Part shown: in pieces, positions 15,497 through 20,660 of the stretch | Numbering within the stretch: position 1 is the stretch's first letter | Layout of the letters: each line of letters starts with the position of its first letter | Source of the DNA: Spirochaetaceae bacterium | Lineage (GTDB): Bacteria; Spirochaetota; Spirochaetia; Treponematales; Breznakiellaceae | Assembly: GCA_031267955.1 (NCBI GenBank) | Contig: JAIRYB010000101.1 | Coordinates: 1-20,660 of the forward strand | DNA: 20,660 nucleotides | Reading direction: 5' to 3' | Position numbers and translations under genes: made by a program | The notes under the pieces: model-generated | Databases searched by the model: none | What the model saw: the letters and a program-made list of their open reading frames with translations, nothing else | What the model was told of the DNA's origin: nothing

Positions 15497-16309
15497 ATGG
15501 CGAAGATCCTCGGGAGCAATCAGAGGGATTGTCCCCCGGAGCAAAAGACAGAAGAGGAACTCTGGATCAATTACCGCCAGAACAGGGATCCGAAGATTCG
15601 GGAGAACTTTGTAAAACAGTACGCCCCCCTGGTCAAGTACGTGGCCGGGAAGGTCGCGGTGGGTATGCCCCACAATGTTGAATTCGACGACCTGGTGGGG
15701 TTCGGGGTCTTCGGCCTTTTAGACGCGATTGACAAGTTTGACCCCGACAAAGGGGTAAAATTCAAAACCTACGCGGTAACCCGGATCCGCGGGGCGATCT
15801 TTGACGAGCTCCGTTCGATAGACTGGGTGCCCCGTTCTGTCAGGCAAAAGACCCGCGAGGTGGAGGAGGCCATCGGCGCTCTGGAAGCCCAGCTTGGCCG
15901 TACCGCCACGGATCAGGAGATTGCCGGCTCCCTTGGAATGGGCGAGGAAGAATTCGCCAAGACCATGATGAAGATCTCGGCCACTTCCATTCTGTCCCTG
16001 AACGATGTCTGGTTTTCCGGGGACGATAACGACAAGGTTACTATTGAGGCCAGCATTGAATCCCCCTCAAGCCTGAATCCGGATATTATTGTCGAAAAAG
16101 AAGAGATCCGCCGGGTCATCATCGGCGCTATCAACGAACTGCCCGATAAGGAAAAGAAAATTCTTATCCTGTACTATTACGAGGATTTAACCCTGAAAGA
16201 GATAGGCCAGGTGCTGGATGTAACAGAATCCAGGGTTTCCCAGCTTCATACCAAGGCCATACTCCGCCTCAGGGGAAAACTTACCAATATCCGTAAGGGA
16301 ATCATATAA
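15497..16309 (+). CDS. fliA: Flagellar RNA polymerase sigma factor (FliA/WhiG type, sigma-28)
   Basis: This sigma-70-family factor directs transcription of late flagellar genes. It has 270 residues from the ATG at 15497. Region 2 is clear: FVKQYAPLVKYVAGKVAVGM, then FDDLVGFGVFGLLDAIDKFD and the FKTYAVTRIRGAIFDELRS stretch. Region 3 (VPRSVRQKTREVEEAIGALE) follows, and region 4 holds the helix-turn-helix (ELPDKEKKILILYYYEDLTL, then KEIGQVLDVTESRVSQ). The frame is open back to GTG 15428, which would overlap the upstream gene, but no ribosome binding site is there. AAAGGA at 15485-15490 is well placed for ATG 15497 (ATG 15491 directly abuts it). The next gene, FapA, starts 40 bp later. Confidence 0.94.
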   Translation: MAKILGSNQRDCPPEQKTEEELWINYRQNRDPKIRENFVKQYAPLVKYVAGKVAVGMPHNVEFDDLVGFGVFGLLDAIDKFDPDKGVKFKTYAVTRIRGAIFDELRSIDWVPRSVRQKTREVEEAIGALEAQLGRTATDQEIAGSLGMGEEEFAKTMMKISATSILSLNDVWFSGDDNDKVTIEASIESPSSLNPDIIVEKEEIRRVIIGAINELPDKEKKILILYYYEDLTLKEIGQVLDVTESRVSQLHTKAILRLRGKLTNIRKGII

Positions 16310-16349
16310 ATCCTCGAAGTTTCATGTTCGATACGGGGACACAGCCGCT

Positions 16350-18314
16350 ATGATCGATTTTGTCCAGCTTCAGCAGAGAATAAAGGAACGCCTGGGGCAG
16401 GACAGGTCTATCCACCTGATTGAAGCCGAAGGCCCCACGATAGAAGCCGCTGTCGCAGAAGCTGCCGTGCTTCTGGACATTTCGGTAAGGAATGTAGAAT
16501 ACGAAGTAACCGAGCGGGGTTCGCCGGGTTTCCTGGGTACCGGCAGGAAAAACTGGAAGATCCGCGCCTATGAACGGGCCCCCGGCGAGGCCGAAGAAGA
16601 TGCCGGCGGGGACGAATTCGAGGAATTCGACATGGAAGTCAAACCCGCTGTATCCGATAAGAACGGCGAGGTTTTTGTCCAGCTTACTATTGACGGGGCG
16701 ATGCTGAAAGTTACCCCCCCGGCGGGCAGGGGCAAACGGGCCACCGACGCCCAGGCCATGATGGCCCTGGACCACCGCAATGTCCGGGAAATTGACGGAG
16801 CGCTGGTGAAAACCGTGGTCCGGGAGGCCGACGGCGAATATGTGCGGATAGGCGCCTTTGACCACAATATCGCGAACGATGCCGTTGCCCGTCTGGAAAT
16901 TACCGAAAACAACATGAAGGCCCTGCTTACCGTAAAATCCCCCGGCCCCGGGGGTTATGACCTTGCTTACGATTATTATACCAGCCTGTTAACGCAAAAC
17001 CGGGTGTATTTCGGGATAAGGGAAGACTTTCTCAGGGGCTTTGCGGATCGCCCGTCTTACCGGGAAACCGTTGTCGCCGCGGAAGGATTAAAACCTGTTA
17101 ACGGCAGGGATGCCTATATCCAGTACGATTTTGAAACCGATCAGAAGAAGGTAAAGATAAAGGAAGGGGCCAACGGAAGGGTCGATTTTAAAAACCTGAA
17201 CATCATCCAGAATGTGGTGGAAGGCCAGCCCCTGGCAAGGAAAGTACCCGCGGAAAAGGGTGTGCCGGGGAAAAATCTCATAGGCGAGACGCTTCCCGCC
17301 ACCAACGGGCGGGATATCCCCATGCCCGCGGGCAAAAACGTCAAGGTCGGCGGGGACGGCGATGTGATGATCGCCGGGGCAAGCGGCCAGGTGGTGATGG
17401 TAGGGGACCGGATCAATGTAGAACCGGTTTATTATGTAAAAGGCAACGTGAATCTCGCAACCGGCAATATCGACTTCCTGGGTTCCGTGCTTATCAGCGG
17501 GAATGTGGAGGACGGGTTCTCGGTCAAGGCCGCCGGAAATATCGAGATTCACGGTACTGTGGAAAAGGCCGACCTGCAGGCCCTGGGGGATATCATGGTC
17601 TATCAGGGAATAACCGGCAAAGGGACAGCCTGTATCAGGGCGGGGCGTTCCATCTGGGCGCGCTTTATAGAAAACACCATAGTACAGGCCGGGAACATGG
17701 TAGTCGTTTCCGACGGCATTGTGAATTCCCAGGTTGACGCGTTTCACCGCATCGTGATCAAAGGAAAGCGGGCCAATATTGTCGGCGGCCACCTCAGGGC
17801 GACCGATGAGATCAGCGCCAACAGCATAGGGAGCGCCACTTCCGGTACCGAGACTATCTGCGAGGCGGGCTATGACCTCAAGGCAAAGCTGAAGCATGAC
17901 GATCTGGCCGTAAAGAGGGCCGCCGTACAGGACGAGCTAATCGGGATTCAGCGCGCCCTCCAGACCCTTATCAATATCAAAAAACAGCGCAAAGCCCTGC
18001 CCGACGAGAAAGAAGCCGAAATGAAGGAGATGATAGGGAAGCGCCAGTCCCTGATGAATGCCGTCCGGGAACTGGATACGGATATACAAAAACTCAAAAA
18101 ACTTTTGGAAGCCGGCCCCTGCAATGGGAAAATCTCCGCCGCGGCCCAGGTATTCCCCGGCGTCAGGATTGTCATACGGGATATGAAAGAAGATGTCCGT
18201 ACCGATTATAAAGCGGTGACTTTTGTTTTGGAAGACGGCCTTATCCGGGTAGTCAATTACGAAGAACCCGACGGAGAAGGATTGGTGATGCCCGATGGCA
18301 ATTCAGCCAATTGA
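16350..18314 (+). CDS. fapA: FapA-family (DUF342) protein with N-terminal Jag-N-like domain
   Basis: FapA proteins are linked to flagellar and polar assembly, but their biochemical role is poorly defined. This one has 654 residues. Residues about 10-70 look like a Jag-N domain (acidic/EAxxxA helix followed by VTERGSPGFLGTG). The FapA core follows, with a Gly/Asn/Ile-rich beta-helix-like repeat region (about 350-510: GNVNLATGNIDFLG, SVLISGNVEDGF, GNIEIHGTVEKADLQALGD). A C-terminal coiled coil is at about 515-595. The last part (about 600-645) is a small beta-rich end. No membrane segment is visible, so it is probably cytoplasmic. The gene lies after the sigma factor. Its end overlaps the next gene by 20 bp. 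Confidence 0.88.
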   Translation: MIDFVQLQQRIKERLGQDRSIHLIEAEGPTIEAAVAEAAVLLDISVRNVEYEVTERGSPGFLGTGRKNWKIRAYERAPGEAEEDAGGDEFEEFDMEVKPAVSDKNGEVFVQLTIDGAMLKVTPPAGRGKRATDAQAMMALDHRNVREIDGALVKTVVREADGEYVRIGAFDHNIANDAVARLEITENNMKALLTVKSPGPGGYDLAYDYYTSLLTQNRVYFGIREDFLRGFADRPSYRETVVAAEGLKPVNGRDAYIQYDFETDQKKVKIKEGANGRVDFKNLNIIQNVVEGQPLARKVPAEKGVPGKNLIGETLPATNGRDIPMPAGKNVKVGGDGDVMIAGASGQVVMVGDRINVEPVYYVKGNVNLATGNIDFLGSVLISGNVEDGFSVKAAGNIEIHGTVEKADLQALGDIMVYQGITGKGTACIRAGRSIWARFIENTIVQAGNMVVVSDGIVNSQVDAFHRIVIKGKRANIVGGHLRATDEISANSIGSATSGTETICEAGYDLKAKLKHDDLAVKRAAVQDELIGIQRALQTLINIKKQRKALPDEKEAEMKEMIGKRQSLMNAVRELDTDIQKLKKLLEAGPCNGKISAAAQVFPGVRIVIRDMKEDVRTDYKAVTFVLEDGLIRVVNYEEPDGEGLVMPDGNSAN

Positions 18315-18636
18315 CCTGCAAACCCTGTTTACCCAGATCGACAAGGTGGGGAAGGATCAGTCCGTCCACCGGGAAGGCGCGCAGCTCCAGGCTTCGCTTG
18401 TGAACGCCAGGGCGGAGCGGCTTGAGGTGGAGCGGGATCATTCGGTAAACGAAGCGCAGGATACGGGCCAGGGCGGCGCCGAGCGCGTCAAAGACCGGCA
18501 GGGCCGGCGGCAAAACCAGCGGCAGGGCGGGAAGGAAGCCCCGGCCGGGGACGAGGCGCCCCAGGGCGGGGAAGGGGAGGACCCGCGCGTTATCCGGGAT
18601 CCCTGCCTGGGGCAGCATCTCGATGTAAGCGGCTAG
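18295..18636 (+). CDS. Small uncharacterised protein of the flagellar operon
   Basis: I recognise no named family. The 113-residue hydrophilic protein has a helical N-terminus (MAIQPIDLQTLFTQIDKVGK), a charged Gln/Gly/Arg/Glu-rich middle and a conserved-looking end (IRDPCLGQHLDVSG). There is no signal peptide and no membrane segment. It starts inside the last 20 bases of fapA, with a purine-rich GGAGAAGGA stretch upstream, and ends 8 bp before the next gene, so it is almost certainly co-translated with its neighbours. I believe similar short proteins with the same two ends occur at this place in other treponemes, but cannot confirm that here. The function is unknown. Confidence 0.75.
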   Translation: MAIQPIDLQTLFTQIDKVGKDQSVHREGAQLQASLVNARAERLEVERDHSVNEAQDTGQGGAERVKDRQGRRQNQRQGGKEAPAGDEAPQGGEGEDPRVIRDPCLGQHLDVSG

Positions 18637-18644
18637 TTTACCGT

Positions 18645-19361
18645 ATGAATTCCCTGGTTCTTTCCGCCGGCAGCCTTATCCTGAGCGGCTTTACCTTTGT
18701 CTTTTTCCTGGCTTACCTGAAACGCCGTACCGGCCGGGACCGCATTCTTACCGAACTTCTCGCGGATCTCCGGGAAGAGGCGGCAAAAATTGAAAGGGAT
18801 ATCAACGCCGCTACCGACCGGGACGTAACCCTGGTCGAAGACCGGGTTAAAACCCTCCGCGCCCTGCTTGAAGACGCGGACCGCCGCATAGCCGTATATG
18901 TCAGGGAATTTGAACGCCGCCGGTCCCAGGAAGAAACATTTGCCGCCCTGGACAGGGAAAAGCCTGTAAACGCCGCAAACACCCGGCTTCCGGCAGGCAG
19001 CGCTTCCCGCGCGCCCGGCGGCCCGGACATGGCGCCCGCTGTCCCTGCCGCCGAATCCGCGGCGTCCGGCCATGACGGCGCGGAAACCCCGGTCTACCTT
19101 CCCTCCGAACTGTTCCGCCCGGCCGCCGCGCCTATCCCGCCTGCGGAGGCTGTCCCCGCCGTGCCCGAACCGGCCGCCGCCTATGGAAAACGCGTAACCC
19201 GTTCCGCAAAGCCCCTGGCGCCCAAGCCCCTGCCCTTTGCCGAGCGGGTCGCCGAACTGTACCGGGCCGGCTTTTCCTCAAGCCTCATCGCCTCCAGGCT
19301 GGGCGCCACCGTCACCGAAGTGGAGCTTGCCATCGCCCTGGCCGGGCGGAGCGGCCGTTAG
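18645..19361 (+). CDS. Membrane-anchored coiled-coil protein with HTH-like C-terminus
   Basis: This is a 238-residue protein of unknown function. It has one N-terminal membrane helix (about 5-25), then a charged coiled coil (about 30-105, rich in Glu/Arg/Asp). A Pro/Ala-rich flexible linker follows (about 110-195). The C-terminal segment (about 200-235) contains AELYRAGFSSSLIASRLGAT followed by a VTEVELAIAL helix. That last part resembles the helix-turn-helix-like ends of the DUF2802/DUF6115 proteins found near flagellar and chemotaxis genes; the similarity is from memory, not a search. It is the last gene of the operon, 8 bp after its neighbour, with no clear ribosome binding site. Its stop codon is 7 bp from that of the convergent gene, and no terminator with a T-run is visible. 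Confidence 0.8.
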   Translation: MNSLVLSAGSLILSGFTFVFFLAYLKRRTGRDRILTELLADLREEAAKIERDINAATDRDVTLVEDRVKTLRALLEDADRRIAVYVREFERRRSQEETFAALDREKPVNAANTRLPAGSASRAPGGPDMAPAVPAAESAASGHDGAETPVYLPSELFRPAAAPIPPAEAVPAVPEPAAAYGKRVTRSAKPLAPKPLPFAERVAELYRAGFSSSLIASRLGATVTEVELAIALAGRSGR

Positions 19362-19368
19362 CCGTGGC

Positions 19369-20349
19369 CTATAGCTGGAATCTCAGGCCAAGGCTGGCGC
19401 CGAAAACCTTGTGAAGAGGATCCGCCATACCGGTCAGGTCTATTTTTACCGCCATAATATTAAACGCAAAGCCGCCGAAAACCCGGAATCCCAAACCGGA
19501 TGTTTTTATTTCCGAAGAGAGTTCTTTTTGCGCTTCATATTTAATCCCCGTAAGGCCCTCGGTTTCAAGCAAGTGAATAGTTTTAGCATACTCACCTTGG
19601 CTGGCTACCTTCCCCTTTACCGCGAACCCCGCGCTTGTCCAGGCGTAATTCGCGCCCAGGCCAAGATAGGGGGTTATGAATAACAGTTTTTTCGAAATCT
19701 GCGCTTTCAATTCCAGGGTAGTGCTTTGCCAGGTAAAATCCCCCCGGCTATTCTCAATATCTATTTTTATGGTATCTAAACCAAACACCTGATCCGGCAA
19801 GTCGGCGCCAATCCCGCCCGTAAGATGGTACGCCCCAAAACCCACGGACAGGCCGGGAATTAGCCCCTTGTCCTCCAGAATTCCGTAACGGAAATCGCCC
19901 CCTATCTGGAAATAATTAAGCTCGGTCCCCCCGCCCAGATCAAGGGATGGGAGATACCCCGCTTTGAACCCTATATCAAAGGGGATGCCGAAGCCCCCCA
20001 GCCGCAGCTCCCCCGTATAGGCCGGCAGCGGGATAAGATCGTTCAGGGACGCCGGAAGCATGACGCTGAAATACCCAAGCAAGTCATGGACAGCGTCGGC
20101 GTTGACCGTTGTGAATCCCGCCGAGGCGCCTACGCCGAAATGGGGCGGCTTGCCTATCAGTTTCCCTATATAGGCGTCGGACCAGTTGAGCCCCAGCGAA
20201 GAATTCAGCGGCAGGGCCTCGGCCATAGCCTGTGCGAAATTTTTGGTCCCGTCATAGATCTGATTCACGGTGGCATTCTGGGCGAAAACCGGCCCAGTGG
20301 CGCAAAAAACCAAAATAAGGATAATAATTGAGAGAATTTTTATTTTCAT
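19369..20349 (-). CDS. Predicted outer-membrane beta-barrel protein
   Basis: The 326-residue protein has a clear signal peptide (KIK, a hydrophobic stretch to about residue 20, ending in VFAQ). The mature part is rich in alternating hydrophobic/Gly/Tyr strands (for example FGVGASAGFTTVNADAV, TELNYFQIGGDFRYGI, LLFITPYLGLGANYAWTSAG) and ends FGASLGLRFQL, as expected for an outer-membrane barrel. A helical segment follows the signal (about 30-60, including LNSSLGLNWSDAYIGKLIGK). It resembles the conserved treponemal outer-membrane candidates with this opening, but I cannot assign a transport function. It lies tail to tail with the flagellar operon and has its own promoter. No Shine-Dalgarno is seen at normal distance. 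Confidence 0.8.
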   Translation of the reverse strand: MKIKILSIIILILVFCATGPVFAQNATVNQIYDGTKNFAQAMAEALPLNSSLGLNWSDAYIGKLIGKPPHFGVGASAGFTTVNADAVHDLLGYFSVMLPASLNDLIPLPAYTGELRLGGFGIPFDIGFKAGYLPSLDLGGGTELNYFQIGGDFRYGILEDKGLIPGLSVGFGAYHLTGGIGADLPDQVFGLDTIKIDIENSRGDFTWQSTTLELKAQISKKLLFITPYLGLGANYAWTSAGFAVKGKVASQGEYAKTIHLLETEGLTGIKYEAQKELSSEIKTSGLGFRVFGGFAFNIMAVKIDLTGMADPLHKVFGASLGLRFQL

Positions 20350-20356
20350 GTTTTAC

Positions 20357-20384
20357 AGTATATTCTTCCCTGCCCGAAAATCAA
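20357..20384 (-). promoter_or_regulatory. Candidate promoter of the outer-membrane protein gene
   Basis: On the minus strand TTGATT (20379-20384), a 16-bp spacer and TATACT (20357-20362) sit so that only 7 bp separate the -10 box from the ATG at 20349. Transcription would start at or within a base or two of the start codon, giving a leaderless message. That agrees with the lack of a ribosome binding site at normal distance. Confidence 0.55.
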
Positions 20385-20429
20385 TTAATCGCGCAAATTC
20401 AGGGATTTCCGAATATGGCCAAAGGCCTA

Positions 20430-20458
20430 TTGACATTTTTTTTATTTCAGGCTTGAAT
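20430..20458 (+). promoter_or_regulatory. Promoter of the tRNA-Phe gene
   Basis: A perfect -35 box TTGACA (20430-20435) is followed by a 17-bp spacer and a -10-like TTGAAT (20453-20458; four of six matches). The expected start point near 20465 lies directly before the 5' end of the tRNA at 20467. Confidence 0.6.
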
Positions 20459-20466
20459 GTTCCTAA

Positions 20467-20539
20467 GCCACCTTAGCTCAGTTGGTAGAGCAAAGGACTG
20501 AAAATCCTTGTGTCTAGAGTTCGATTCTCTGAGGTGGCA
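20467..20539 (+). tRNA. tRNA-Phe (anticodon GAA)
   Basis: The full cloverleaf can be drawn over 73 bases. The acceptor arms GCCACCT (20467-20473) and AGGTGGC (20532-20538) pair over 7 bp. The D arm is GCTC/GAGC, the anticodon stem AAGGA/TCCTT encloses loop CTGAAAA with anticodon GAA at 20500-20502, and the T arm is TAGAG-TTCGATT-CTCTG. The discriminator base is A and CCA is not encoded. Confidence 0.98.
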
Positions 20540-20540
20540 T

Positions 20541-20569
20541 AAAAAACGTTCGTAAACCGGACGTTTTTT
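20541..20569 (+). terminator. Rho-independent terminator after tRNA-Phe
   Basis: ACGTTCG (20546-20552) pairs with CGGACGT (20558-20564), including one G-U pair, around loop TAAAC. Six T residues end the structure, and the run of As before it pairs with them. It starts two bases after the tRNA, so the tRNA is a single-gene transcript. Confidence 0.88.
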
Positions 20570-20595
20570 CTTTAGACAGGGTATCGTTTCCCGGA

Positions 20596-20633
20596 TTGGC
20601 GGAGGATTGTATGTCTCTATAATTTCCTATAAT
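20596..20633 (+). promoter_or_regulatory. Candidate promoter with duplicated -10 box
   Basis: TTGGCG (20596-20601), a 16-bp spacer and a perfect TATAAT (20618-20623) are followed by a second perfect TATAAT at 20628-20633, the two lying in a direct repeat of TATAATTTC offset by 10 bp. The second box ends 6 bp before an ATG at 20640. Confidence 0.5.
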
Positions 20634-20639
20634 TTCACT

Positions 20640-20660
20640 ATGAATATCGAAAAAACAGAA
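20640..20660 (+). CDS. Possible start of a gene running off the right edge
   Basis: ATG at 20640 opens a frame reading MNIEKTE to the end of the window. It follows a strong promoter-like region but has no Shine-Dalgarno at normal distance. With only seven codons visible, the product cannot be named and the start itself is uncertain. Confidence 0.35.

Noticed and set aside
17088..17897. 269-codon minus-strand frame inside fapA
   Set aside because: It is a shadow of the Gly/Asn/Ile-rich FapA repeat region, and its composition follows from the other strand.
19340..19356. GGCCG/CGGCC hairpin at the end of the flagellar operon as terminator
   Set aside because: It lies inside the last gene and has no T-run on either strand, so it does not meet the usual terminator criteria.
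20611..20622. Mini-ORF of three codons (ATG TCT CTA TAA) behind GGAGG
   Set aside because: It has a good ribosome binding site, but it overlaps the -10 box of the most likely promoter and lies after the tRNA terminator, so it is probably not transcribed.
1..20660. CRISPR array, insertion sequence, prophage or defence island
   Set aside because: No regularly spaced direct repeats, transposase or integrase motifs, or known defence domains were seen on either strand. The tRNA-Phe gene has no integrase or duplicated 3' end next to it within the window.

Overview
The window looks like a chromosomal segment of a spirochaete, most likely a treponeme. It has a GC-rich, densely packed flagellar export and regulation operon that runs fliO-fliP-fliQ-fliR-flhB-flhA-flhF-flhG and then a WhiG/FliA-type sigma factor, FapA and three poorly characterised small proteins. 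It also has a lipoprotein signal with a relaxed lipobox, and an outer-membrane-type protein typical of Treponema. Coding regions are GC-rich, and the few intergenic gaps are clearly more AT-rich. The lineage call is inference from gene content and order, not from a marker gene.

Layout. 1-570: no convincing gene; it holds a rho-independent terminator for the leftward operon and short hairpins. 572-5930 (minus strand): a four-gene leftward cluster, in transcription order mtnA-like isomerase, class II aldolase, MTA/5'-deoxyadenosine phosphorylase and a 931-residue ankyrin-repeat lipoprotein. 5931-6248: divergent intergenic region with promoters for both sides and a structured leader rich in GATC palindromes. 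6249-19361 (plus strand): the flagellar operon, with most gaps under 60 bp and several overlaps. 19369-20349 (minus): a secreted, probably outer-membrane beta-barrel protein that meets the operon tail to tail with a 7-bp gap. 20467-20539: tRNA-Phe(GAA) with its own promoter and terminator. 20640-20660: possibly the first codons of another gene.

How the genes work together. The phosphorylase, isomerase and aldolase form a complete short route from methylthioadenosine or 5'-deoxyadenosine to adenine, dihydroxyacetone phosphate and a small aldehyde. This is the logic of the 'DHAP shunt', which disposes of radical-SAM and polyamine by-products without oxygen. The flagellar genes encode the type III export gate (FliO/P/Q/R, FlhB, FlhA), the FlhF/FlhG pair that sets flagellar position and number, and the sigma factor for late flagellar genes. 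FapA and three conserved-looking small proteins of unknown role are in the same transcription unit.

The items most worth a second look are: the compact nucleoside-salvage operon with its ankyrin lipoprotein; the probable CUG start of fliO with its Shine-Dalgarno sequence in a hairpin loop; the GATC hairpin cluster in the flagellar leader; promoters placed so close to start codons that leaderless mRNAs are likely; and the uncharacterised proteins in the flagellar operon. I found no CRISPR array, insertion sequence, prophage or plainly new defence system.
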